A DNA stretch of 64,000 nt, from NCBI RefSeq assembly GCF_000298175.1, contig NZ_BAGZ01000005.1, forward strand, positions 372,001 through 436,000. The letters run 5' to 3'. The notes below the pieces were generated by a model. That model was not told the origin of the DNA, made no database searches, and saw nothing but the letters and a program-made list of their open reading frames with translations. The position numbers were made by a program, and so were the translations under genes. Positions 10,320 through 17,576 of the stretch are shown here, one piece after another (the stretch's first letter is position 1; every line of letters begins with the position of its first letter). The DNA is from Austwickia chelonae NBRC 105200. GTDB taxonomy: Bacteria; Actinomycetota; Actinomycetes; Actinomycetales; Dermatophilaceae.

Positions 10320-11246
10320 TCACTTCACCGCACCTGCCGTCATTCCCGACACCAGGTGCCTTTCGATCACAGCGAAAAGCACGATCACCGGTACGACGGC
10401 GATCACAGCCGCTGCGAAGAACTGGTCCCAGTGCTGCACATAACCCGTCACATAGGAGCGCATTCCAACGGTCAGGGGCTTCCTGGTGTCATCTACCATC
10501 AAGGTCAGAGCCACGACGTACTCGTTCCACGCTGCAATGAATGTGAAGATCGTAGCGGTGACCACCCCGGGCAAGGTGATCGGAAGCATGATCCGCCCCA
10601 GGACCGCTAATTCTCCGCACCCGTCGAGTCGAGCAGCCTCGGCCACCTCGTCGGGGACCGCACTGAAGAATCCGTGCAGGATCCATATCGCGAAAGCCAA
10701 ATTGAAAGCAGCATTCGTGAAAATCAACGCTGCATAAGTATTGATCAGGTTCAGTTCAAAGAACTGACGGTATATCCCGACCACGAGTGCCGTCGGGGAG
10801 AACATCTGGGTCATCAACACCAACATGAGGAAAGCTCCTCGACCTGCAAAACGAAACCGTGCCGTGTAATACGCCGCAGGCACGGAAACCACCACCACCA
10901 GTACTGTCGAAAGCAAGGAGACGACCAGGCTCGTCACCAACCAGCTGAGAAAGCGACCGTCGCCGAGCACCTGCAGGTAGGTATCCCACTGCCATTGCTG
11001 TGGAAACAGACTCGGCGGAGTGCGCTTGACGTCGGTACTACTGCGGAAGGTGTTCAGGAACATGACTACATAGGGTGAGAGAAAGGCAGCTGCGACCAAT
11101 CCGCCGACAGCAGTCAACAGATAAGGGCGAGCTGCAGAATAACCCCTACGGGGGCGAGAACTGAGCGGAGGCAGACTTTCCTGCCTGTTCCTGCGTTGTC
11201 GATCAGCCCCGGGTGCCTGGTCGGTGACTAGCGACATGACACTCAT
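10320..11246 (-). CDS. sugar ABC transporter permease, MalG type
   Basis: Inner-membrane permease of a CUT1 carbohydrate importer. About six membrane helices are seen, with the cytoplasmic EAA loop EAARLDGCGELAVLGRI followed by PITLPG, which docks the ATPase. The 308 residues include a 40-residue basic N-terminal cytoplasmic tail. It is last of three coupled genes: its start overlaps the upstream permease stop by ATGA. Its sequence is less GC-rich than its neighbours by eye. No ATPase gene follows, so a shared MsiK/MalK-like ATPase encoded elsewhere is expected. Confidence 0.9.
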   Translation of the reverse strand: MSVMSLVTDQAPGADRQRRNRQESLPPLSSRPRRGYSAARPYLLTAVGGLVAAAFLSPYVVMFLNTFRSSTDVKRTPPSLFPQQWQWDTYLQVLGDGRFLSWLVTSLVVSLLSTVLVVVVSVPAAYYTARFRFAGRGAFLMLVLMTQMFSPTALVVGIYRQFFELNLINTYAALIFTNAAFNLAFAIWILHGFFSAVPDEVAEAARLDGCGELAVLGRIMLPITLPGVVTATIFTFIAAWNEYVVALTLMVDDTRKPLTVGMRSYVTGYVQHWDQFFAAAVIAVVPVIVLFAVIERHLVSGMTAGAVK

Positions 11247-12163
11247 GACTGTATGGCCTTTCTCCAGTCGACGACTTTCAGATATGCGACCACAACGAGC
11301 AGGATCAACAACATATTTACGATGCCTGCAGCCGCAGACATCCCGACGTCTTTCTCCTGCGATTTGAAAGCCAATTTGTACATAAAGGTGATGGTCGTGT
11401 CGTGCAGATATCCCGGATTGCGGTCATTGAGCGTGTAGACGATCGGGAAGCTGTTGAAGACATAGATGACATTCAGGACGCAAGCGATCATGAGCGACGG
11501 ACGCAGCAGAGGAAGAGTGACCCGCCGCCAGGTCTGCCACGGAGAGGCGCCGTCCAATCGGGCAGCTTCGAAGACGTCCGCGGGAATGGCGTCGAGACCG
11601 GCGATGAAGGTGTACGTCGTGAACGGGATCGACACGAAAATGCCGACCGCCACCATGGACGCCATCGTGAACCGGTCGTCGCCGAGGAAATCGATCGGCG
11701 CCTCCACAAGGTGGAGAGCCGTCAGGAGATGATTGATCATCCCGTGGTGGTAGTCGTAGAGCAGCACGAAGAGCTGTGAGGTGACCACCAAGGAAGCCGC
11801 CCAAGGGACGATCAGCGCCCAACGCACCAAGGAATGTCCCCGAAAGTCCTTGACGAGGAACTGGGCCAGCCCCAACGAGATCACGACGGTGATGGCGACG
11901 ACGGAGACCACCCACACCACGGTGTTGGTCAGGACCGTGGATAGATCCGGGTGTCGGAACACATTCGTGTAGTTGGCGCCCCCTGCACCACCGAGCCGCA
12001 ACCCGGTGATCGAATAACGGCCCAGCGAGGCCTCGACAAGTTTGACGACCGGGAAGAGCACCACGCCCAGGATCAAGGCAAGCGCAGGCCCCAGCCAAAG
12101 CAAGGTGGCATGCCACCGCCGCCGGTTCGTCACCCCGCTCGCGCTCTGCCGAGAGAGTGTCAT
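11243..12163 (-). CDS. sugar ABC transporter permease, MalF type
   Basis: First permease of the CUT1 importer, 306 residues with six predicted helices. The EAA loop is EAARLDGASPWQTWRRVTLP. The N-terminus is basic, then enters the membrane at WLGPALALILGVVLFPVVKL. Both ends overlap neighbouring genes by four bases (12160-12163 and 11243-11246), so the two permeases and the binding protein are made in step. Substrate specificity cannot be read from the permease. Confidence 0.9.
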   Translation of the reverse strand: MTLSRQSASGVTNRRRWHATLLWLGPALALILGVVLFPVVKLVEASLGRYSITGLRLGGAGGANYTNVFRHPDLSTVLTNTVVWVVSVVAITVVISLGLAQFLVKDFRGHSLVRWALIVPWAASLVVTSQLFVLLYDYHHGMINHLLTALHLVEAPIDFLGDDRFTMASMVAVGIFVSIPFTTYTFIAGLDAIPADVFEAARLDGASPWQTWRRVTLPLLRPSLMIACVLNVIYVFNSFPIVYTLNDRNPGYLHDTTITFMYKLAFKSQEKDVGMSAAAGIVNMLLILLVVVAYLKVVDWRKAIQS

Positions 12164-13416
12164 TTGGCGGCCTCGGCCTGTCCTTGCAGTCTGTCGAGCA
12201 CGGCTTTGGGGTCGCCGTTCTCTGCGGAAGCACGACCGAGGTTCTGCTGGACTGCCAACTTGACCTTGTCCCAGGTCGGGTCGTCGGTCGGGGTCAAGCG
12301 AGCCTGGGGAAGGGTGTCCAGGTAGACCGTGAGTTTCGGGTCACCTTTGAATTCTTCAATACCTGATTTCGTCACCGGAAGAAAACCTTCCTTCTTGATG
12401 AAGGTGTTGACCTGCTCCTTGGCGTAGTAGAGCTCGTAGAACTTCTTGACGGCGTCCTGGTTTCCGTTCTTCTTGAACGCCATCAGATAGTCGGTGACGC
12501 CGAAGGTTCGCGCGGGTCCTGCCCCATTGGTCGGCATCGGGGCGATGCCGTACTGCACCTGGGCATCCTTGTCGAGTGCTGCCGCAAGCGGGCTGAAGCC
12601 GACGACCATTCCGGCTCTGCCGGACTTGAACAGGTCGAAGGCATCGGCCCGGTTGGTCTTTCCGGGATTGTTCTGGGTGACCTTCTCGACGACGGCCAGG
12701 TTCTTGAGGAAGGTCAGCGTCTCGACGTTCTTGTCGGAGTTGATCGTCCAGGTGCCGCCGGATTTCCAGTCGCCGCCGTTGTTGAACATCCAGATGGACA
12801 TCTCGGCTTGGGACTCCTCCGGGCCCAAGGGCATGGCGTAGCCGACCTGCCCGTTACCCAGTGCAGTGATCTTCTTGGCGGCGGCAACGAAGTCGTCCCA
12901 ACTCTTCGGGGGGTCGATGATCCCGGCCTGGGCGAAGAGAGTCTTGTTGTAGAAGAGCGCCCGGGTGCTGGACAGGTCAGGGAAGCCGTACAGCTTTCCC
13001 TGATAAGTGCCCGAGGTGACAAAAGTGTCGATCAGGTCGGATCGCGCAGCAGGTGGGAGAACTTCTTCACCGTGGTAGAGGAGCCCATCCTTGGCGTAAC
13101 CGGCATAGGCGTTGAGATTGAGGATGTCCGGCATCTGCTGGTTCTGGATCATCGTCGAGGATTGCTGATCGATGTCCTCCCAAGGCACGACCTGGACCTC
13201 GAGTTCGTAGCCGTACTTGTTCTTGTACGTCGTGGCGAAAGAATCCCAAAAGGCTTTGGTGTTGTCCTTGCTGTACTCGGCGGCGACGAGTTTTATTTTG
13301 GTGGTTCTCTCTCCCGCCCCTGAGCCAGACGCTGTGCCGGCGCCGGTTCCGCCGCCGCAGGCGCTGAGTGTCAGGACAAGGGATCCAACAGTGAGGAGCA
13401 GGAGCCGCTGCTTCAC
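12160..13416 (-). CDS. sugar ABC transporter substrate-binding lipoprotein
   Basis: Extracellular solute-binding protein of family 1. A lipoprotein signal peptide ends in the lipobox LSAC followed by a Gly/Ser linker. The mature part shows typical MalE-like segments (FWDSFATTYKNKYG, YAKDGLLYHGEEVLPP, LYGFPDLSSTRALFYNK, FDLFKSGRAGMVVGFSPLA). The start is the GTG at 13416 with AGGAGG just upstream; the frame extends 33 codons further but lacks a signal there. The length is 418 residues. As first gene of the operon it is expected to be the most abundant product. No glycosidase is adjacent, so the sugar is unknown. Confidence 0.9.
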   Translation of the reverse strand: MKQRLLLLTVGSLVLTLSACGGGTGAGTASGSGAGERTTKIKLVAAEYSKDNTKAFWDSFATTYKNKYGYELEVQVVPWEDIDQQSSTMIQNQQMPDILNLNAYAGYAKDGLLYHGEEVLPPAARSDLIDTFVTSGTYQGKLYGFPDLSSTRALFYNKTLFAQAGIIDPPKSWDDFVAAAKKITALGNGQVGYAMPLGPEESQAEMSIWMFNNGGDWKSGGTWTINSDKNVETLTFLKNLAVVEKVTQNNPGKTNRADAFDLFKSGRAGMVVGFSPLAAALDKDAQVQYGIAPMPTNGAGPARTFGVTDYLMAFKKNGNQDAVKKFYELYYAKEQVNTFIKKEGFLPVTKSGIEEFKGDPKLTVYLDTLPQARLTPTDDPTWDKVKLAVQQNLGRASAENGDPKAVLDRLQGQAEAAK

Positions 13417-13719
13417 GATGCCTCCTGGGCAGATCGCCTGCGACTGGATCCCCAATGACCCAGCCGCCAGAACGTGACGCACGTCCGAGTCTGCCTTCTG
13501 CAACCGAGTCCTCAAGGGAAATAAGCAATGTCGTCCCTGTTCGGAGGCCCGGAGAGCATTAATTTAACAGTTACTCACTGAGATTTGCGCCCTTCACGAA
13601 ATATGCGTCGACCTCGCAGATCCACCGCTTGGGCAAACAAGCCGTCCGGAGGCTCGGAATCGACCGGGGAGAAGGCCCCTCAGAACGGATGGCGCGCGAA
13701 GGATAAACACTTCCAGCAC
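13417..13719 (-). promoter_or_regulatory. leader/promoter region of the sugar importer operon
   Basis: This 303-bp stretch has no convincing gene. Near 13558-13575 it holds an AT-rich patch (TTAATTTAACAG on the plus strand) that is the best candidate for the operon's -10 region. I see no clear LacI-type operator. Confidence 0.3.
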
Positions 13720-13767
13720 ACGACTGAGGGCCGATCACTCACTGAAAAGTGATCGGCCCTCAGTCGT
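13720..13767 (-). terminator. terminator hairpin after tRNA-Leu
   Basis: Perfect 20-bp arms (ACGACTGAGGGCC...) around an 8-base loop CACTGAAA, lying six bases after the CCA end of tRNA-Leu. No T-run. It insulates the tRNA from the sugar operon. Confidence 0.75.
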
Positions 13768-13773
13768 CATGAT

Positions 13774-13861
13774 TGGTGTCCGGAGGGGGACTTGAACCCC
13801 CACGCCCGATAAAGGGCACTAGCACCTCAAGCTAGCGCGTCTGCCATTCCGCCACCCGGAC
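13774..13861 (-). tRNA. tRNA-Leu (anticodon GAG)
   Basis: Class II tRNA read on the minus strand. The acceptor GTCCGGG pairs with TCCGGAC, the anticodon arm is CTAGC-TTGAGGT-GCTAG, a long variable arm TGCCCTTTATCGGGCG follows, and the T arm is GGGGG/CCCCC with loop TTCAAGT. CCA is encoded at 13776-13774. Confidence 0.95.
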
Positions 13862-13930
13862 AGGTTTTCGTGCTTCGCCGCGAGTAAGTCGCTCACACTC
13901 GCTGCAACAGCACGAAACATTAGCATGTGA

Positions 13931-13966
13931 GCTCGCCTGACCGAAATCGCTTCCGGCCAGGCGAGC
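13931..13966 (-). terminator. hairpin after the 76-residue ORF
   Basis: Arms GCTCGCCTG/CAGGCGAGC with an inner CCG/CGG pairing, five bases beyond the stop of the small minus-strand gene. It would separate that gene from tRNA-Leu. Confidence 0.55.
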
Positions 13967-13971
13967 ACCAG

Positions 13972-14202
13972 CTAGGCCACGACTGTTTCCACCCACAACG
14001 CGACGATGTGATCACGAGTGAAACTCACTGTTGCCGGTTCGGCGAAGGTACGTGTCGTCGTCCCCGTGACGACGATTTCGTGACTGTCGATGTGTTCGTC
14101 ATGGATCAGGCGCTGCAGATGGTCGTTCGGATCTCCGTCGAAGGCTCGGGTCAGCCATTCCGTACCGTCGATGGTGATGAGCCGGACCTGCATCATGGTC
14201 AT
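13972..14202 (-). CDS. small uncharacterised protein, 76 residues
   Basis: I do not recognise this protein. The ATG at 14202 follows CAGGAGAACACC, a good ribosome binding site, and a hairpin follows the stop. The sequence alternates hydrophobic and charged residues (QVRLITIDGTEWLTRAF, HEIVVTGTTTRTF, HIVALWVETVV), as in a small beta-rich soluble domain. It has many acidic and His residues and no Cys, signal peptide or membrane helix. It lies 86 bp downstream of the DUF3263 gene on the same strand and may be co-transcribed. Confidence 0.6.
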   Translation of the reverse strand: MTMMQVRLITIDGTEWLTRAFDGDPNDHLQRLIHDEHIDSHEIVVTGTTTRTFAEPATVSFTRDHIVALWVETVVA

Positions 14203-14288
14203 GGTGTTCTCCTGGTGGCCGAGGCGATGAGACAGAAGCGGCCGTCCGGCCGCACGAACAGAGGTGCCGACAGCGCGGCACCGGAGAA

Positions 14289-14540
14289 TCAGAAATCAGG
14301 GCGACGCATCTGCCGCACCTGCCGGAGACGGTTGATCGTCTCCGGGTCGTACTCCAAAGCAGCCGGATCGTCGATGAGCGCACTCAACACCAATGCATAA
14401 CCGGACGGCGACAGACCCAACGTCCGCTGGGCGGCCTCGCTCTTGTAGTCCTGCACCTGTGGGGCCTGACCCCACTCCCGCTCCAGGTCGAGCACGGCCC
14501 GATCGCGGTTGGACAGGCCGCTCGCGCGGCGTCTACTCAT
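14289..14540 (-). CDS. DUF3263 family protein
   Basis: 83-residue protein matching the small actinobacterial DUF3263 family. Features are LSNRDRAVLDLEREWGQ, a helix-turn-helix-like middle (RTLGLSPSGYALVLSALID) and a DPETINRLRQVR tail. The helical pattern resembles a short DNA-binding domain, but no function is established that I know of. The ATG at 14540 is preceded by GAGGAGGTGGGCAT. It is divergent from the DUF6767-like gene, sharing a 167-bp promoter region. Confidence 0.78.
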   Translation of the reverse strand: MSRRRASGLSNRDRAVLDLEREWGQAPQVQDYKSEAAQRTLGLSPSGYALVLSALIDDPAALEYDPETINRLRQVRQMRRPDF

Positions 14541-14707
14541 ATGCCCACCTCCTCGGCAGCCCTCATCGGCAGCAATCGCCTGCGGTTGAGCGCAGTTCCC
14601 CGCCCCGATCGTGGTCGGCCACCCGGATCTCCCGCCCGCCCACAGCATCCACGAAGACCATGCGGATAATGGGCGCAGAGAGGACAGGGCGACGGAAAGG
14701 AAGAACC

Positions 14708-14914
14708 ATGGGACCGGAACCGACCGAACCGGTCCGCCGCCATGTCCCCGTCCCACGATGCCCGGTACGCCCCGCTGACCCGTGCAGCCTGTGCCAGCAG
14801 AGCGTCAAAGGGCCCGCCGACTGCGGCCTGGTCTACCTGGTGATGAGCGACCCAGATCTGCGCGAAGCTGCCCGTCTGGCCAGAGAACAGGCCCGTCGGC
14901 AGAGACGGCCCTGA
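14708..14914 (+). CDS. small Cys-containing protein (DUF6767-like)
   Basis: 68-residue protein with four Cys: one in RCPVRP, a CSLC pair and one in DCGLVYLVMSDPDL. This arrangement could bind a metal ion. A basic helix (REAARLAREQARRQRR) ends the protein. I associate the CGLVYLVM signature with an actinobacterial DUF (6767) from memory only. The start at 14708 has GGAAAGGAAG upstream. The longer frame to the left is antisense to DUF3263 and not real. It converges on feoC with a 30-bp gap. Confidence 0.65.
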   Translation: MGPEPTEPVRRHVPVPRCPVRPADPCSLCQQSVKGPADCGLVYLVMSDPDLREAARLAREQARRQRRP

Positions 14915-14944
14915 CCTCTGCGCTCACAGAAGCAGAGACGGCCC

Positions 14945-15259
14945 CTACCGGCCGTCTGCGTCTCCCGCCGGGCTCGACGTCCGAGAGAAGATCCCCAGGA
15001 AAACCGGTTTCCGAGCAGACCCACCGGAATCGATCCCACAGCCGGACCCCTCGGCGCCACCGCTCCTCGAACACCCCCCGCATCCGGCGTCGGAACAACC
15101 CGAGGAGAACGTCCGGGAATCCACCCGACCGATCCTGGCCAGATGAGCCACGGACGCCGCCACCACGTCCCGGTCCAGCCCGGTACGCAAGGTGATCTCC
15201 CCCACAGACACCGCGCCGTCCTCGACCGCCTCCAACACCTGCCGCAGGGGGCCGCTCAC
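14945..15259 (-). CDS. feoC: FeoC-like winged-helix protein with Cys cluster
   Basis: 104-residue protein starting at a GTG that overlaps the feoB stop (GTGA). The N-terminal part is a winged-helix-like segment (LRQVLEAVEDGAVSVGEITL, VVAASVAHLARIGRVD). Next comes a Cys cluster SGCSDAGCGGCSRSGG...C with spacing C-x4-C-x2-C-x10-C, close to the iron-sulfur motif of FeoC proteins. The rest is Gly/Ser-rich and looks disordered. FeoC in enterobacteria binds an Fe-S cluster and modulates FeoB stability or feo expression; the same role here is inference from position and motif. Confidence 0.72.
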   Translation of the reverse strand: MSGPLRQVLEAVEDGAVSVGEITLRTGLDRDVVAASVAHLARIGRVDSRTFSSGCSDAGCGGCSRSGGAEGSGCGIDSGGSARKPVFLGIFSRTSSPAGDADGR

Positions 15260-17241
15260 AGCCAGATCCTGCCGATCTGGAAGACCGCCACCGCCAAGGT
15301 CCACGCCAACACCAGTTGCAACGCCAACCCGAAGAGCGTCCACCGGAGGCCCACCTCCCGCCGCTGCGCAGCCAAGGTCGCCACACACGGCGTGTAGGAG
15401 AGCAGGAAGACCAGGAAGGCCAGCACCGCAGGCAGCGGATGCCCACCCGATGACTTATCGAAAGCCTCCCTGACGTGACCGGCCAGACTTTCCGCACCGG
15501 TGTCCTCCGGATCCTCCACCGCGTAGGTCTGCGCCCACGAGGAGATCACCGCTTCCTTCGCGACAAAACCGACGACCAGAGCGCTCGCCGTCTGCCACTG
15601 GCCGAAACCGGCGGGAGCGAAAGCCGGAGCGATCGTCTGAGCCGCCACCCCGTAAGCGCTGTCCTCAACCTCGACCGCTCCGAAGCTGCCCGCTCCCCGC
15701 ACCGGCGTGGACTGCAGAGCCCAGACCACGATCACCGTGGCCACGATCACCCCACCAGCCGTCCGCAGGAAACCCTGGACCCTGGTCCAGGTCACCGCCA
15801 ACGACAGACGGGCCGTCGGCCGCTGGTAAGGCGGCAGATCGAGGATCAACGGCTCCGACCCCATCGTGCGCCACAGCGTGCGGCGCAAGGCCAGTCCCAC
15901 CAGGAGCACCAGGACGATCGAGAGCACGTACATCGCGAAGACCACGTTGCCGGCCTGATCCGGGAAGAAGATCCCGGCCAACATGACGTACACGGTCAAC
16001 CGGGCGCTGCATGAGGTGAAAGGCACCAACAAGGTCACCAGGACCCGTTGACGCGCCTGGCCCAGGATCCTCGTCGCGCTGATCGCCGGCACATTGCACC
16101 CGAAACCCACGATCAACGGGAGGAAAGCCCTTCCCGGCAACCCCAGCCTGCGCATCATCCGGTCGGTGACGACCGCGGCCCGGGCCATGTATCCCGAGTC
16201 CTCCAGGATCGCCAGGAGAAGGAACATCAGCGCCATCAACGGGACGAAGGTCAACAGCATCCCCACACCGGCGATGAGCCCCTCCACTACCAGACCACGA
16301 AGCACGCCTTCGGGGATCATCGAGCGCGCCGCCGTCGACACCGGACCGGAGAAGAACCCATCCAAAGCGTCCTGCAGCGGCTTCGCGACGGTGGTCGTGA
16401 CCTGGAAGACCCCCCACATCGCAGCGAGGAAGATCAACGGCCCCGACACCGGGTGGGTCACCACGGCATCGACCCGGTCCGAACGGGTGAGCCGGTCCTC
16501 ACCGCTACGCCGGGTCGCAGAAGTCACTGCGGCTTCGATCCACGCGAAGCGTTCGTCCTCCAAGGCGAAGGCATCGTCGCTGTCGACCTTGGAGGATTCT
16601 CTCGGAGCGGGGACCTCCCGCTGAAGTTCCGCGTCGACCGCGGATGCCAGGGCATCGTGCCCCTGACGGCGGCGCGGATCCACCGGAACGACCGGGCAGC
16701 CCAGGGAAGCGGTGAGCGCACCGTGATCGATCTCGATACCACGACGGGCAGCCACATCCCCCATGGTCAGGGCGACCACGATCCGATAGGGATGTTCACG
16801 TAGTTGGACGACCATGTGCAGGCTCCGGGCGAGGTGCGCCGCATCGACGATGACGACCACCAGGTCAGGGCGTTCGGAGGCCGGACTGTCGATCAGAAGG
16901 GCCCGGGTGAGCGCCTCGTCCGGCGAGAGCGGATCGAGGCTGTAGGCGCCGGGCAGGTCCAGGACGGTGGCGTCATGTCGCAGCCCGGCCCGGGAGCGCC
17001 AGACCCCACTTCCGACCTCGACCGTGGTGCCGGGCCAGTTGCCCACCGTGCGGCGGGCACCGGTCAGGGCGTTGAACAAGGTCGACTTGCCGACATTGGG
17101 CGATCCGACCAGGGCGACAACCGGGCTGTCAGGTGCGGCTGTGGTTCCGGCCCCGTCCGCGCAGCATGCTGGTCCGGCGAGACGCCGTTCCGGAACGATC
17201 GTGTTCTGCGCCGGTTCGGGCGCGGGCTGTTTCGAGATCAT
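15256..17241 (-). CDS. feoB: ferrous iron transporter FeoB
   Basis: Fe2+ uptake permease in the inner membrane. The N-terminal G domain has G1 GSPNVGKST (residues 46-53), G3 DLPGAYSL and G4-like TMGD; the membrane part carries the Gate motifs (FVPLMALMFLLLAILEDSGYMARAA, GFGCNVPAI, PFTSCSARLTVY). The length of 661 residues fits the shorter actinobacterial form. It overlaps feoA by ATGA upstream and feoC by GTGA downstream, so the three are one tightly coupled operon. The N-terminal extension before the G domain contains a Cys pair (PACCADG). Confidence 0.95.
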   Translation of the reverse strand: MISKQPAPEPAQNTIVPERRLAGPACCADGAGTTAAPDSPVVALVGSPNVGKSTLFNALTGARRTVGNWPGTTVEVGSGVWRSRAGLRHDATVLDLPGAYSLDPLSPDEALTRALLIDSPASERPDLVVVIVDAAHLARSLHMVVQLREHPYRIVVALTMGDVAARRGIEIDHGALTASLGCPVVPVDPRRRQGHDALASAVDAELQREVPAPRESSKVDSDDAFALEDERFAWIEAAVTSATRRSGEDRLTRSDRVDAVVTHPVSGPLIFLAAMWGVFQVTTTVAKPLQDALDGFFSGPVSTAARSMIPEGVLRGLVVEGLIAGVGMLLTFVPLMALMFLLLAILEDSGYMARAAVVTDRMMRRLGLPGRAFLPLIVGFGCNVPAISATRILGQARQRVLVTLLVPFTSCSARLTVYVMLAGIFFPDQAGNVVFAMYVLSIVLVLLVGLALRRTLWRTMGSEPLILDLPPYQRPTARLSLAVTWTRVQGFLRTAGGVIVATVIVVWALQSTPVRGAGSFGAVEVEDSAYGVAAQTIAPAFAPAGFGQWQTASALVVGFVAKEAVISSWAQTYAVEDPEDTGAESLAGHVREAFDKSSGGHPLPAVLAFLVFLLSYTPCVATLAAQRREVGLRWTLFGLALQLVLAWTLAVAVFQIGRIWL

Positions 17242-17492
17242 GCCGTGGCCTCCCGGGCGTATCCGGTGAGCTGGTGGGTGATCTGCGCATCGAGGGCTAT
17301 CCGGGATCCGTCGACGGAGACGATACGTCCACCGCCGGCGGTGCGGCGGAGCACGGTGAGGCGCGCACCAGGGCGCAGGCCCAGTTCCGACAGTCGTCGG
17401 CGGGGCCCGTCGACGACGGTGACGGAGTCGAGTGTGTGGCTGACGCCGAGAGGCATCTCGGCGAGAGGGAGCGGGGTCTTACTGCAGGGCAT
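17238..17492 (-). CDS. feoA: FeoA, SH3-like partner of FeoB
   Basis: Small cytoplasmic SH3-fold protein needed for Fe2+ uptake through FeoB. LGVSHTLDSV..., RRLSELGLRPGARLTVLRR and GSRIALDAQITHQL are typical FeoA. I choose the ATG at 17492 (84 residues) over the one at 17522 because the latter lies inside the predicted iron box and would add ten residues without family similarity. The 17492 start has only a weak ribosome binding site. The stop overlaps the feoB start by ATGA. Confidence 0.88.
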   Translation of the reverse strand: MPCSKTPLPLAEMPLGVSHTLDSVTVVDGPRRRLSELGLRPGARLTVLRRTAGGGRIVSVDGSRIALDAQITHQLTGYAREATA

Positions 17493-17509
17493 AAGGCGAT
17501 GGTAAGTCC

Positions 17510-17528
17510 GTAGGTAAGCCACACCTAA
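17510..17528 (-). promoter_or_regulatory. DtxR/IdeR iron box upstream of feoABC
   Basis: The plus strand reads GTAGGTAAGCCACACCTAA, which matches 15 of 19 positions of the DtxR/IdeR consensus TTAGGTTAGSCTAACCTAA. On the minus strand a possible -35 TTGGCT (17550-17545) lies 17 bp before TAGGTG within the box. Bound Fe2+-repressor would thus cover the -10 region and shut off feoABC when iron is sufficient. Confidence 0.75.
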
Positions 17529-17576
17529 GCACTTTTTGGCGCACAGCCAATATTCAGGACAAAAGGCCCGTTCTGG

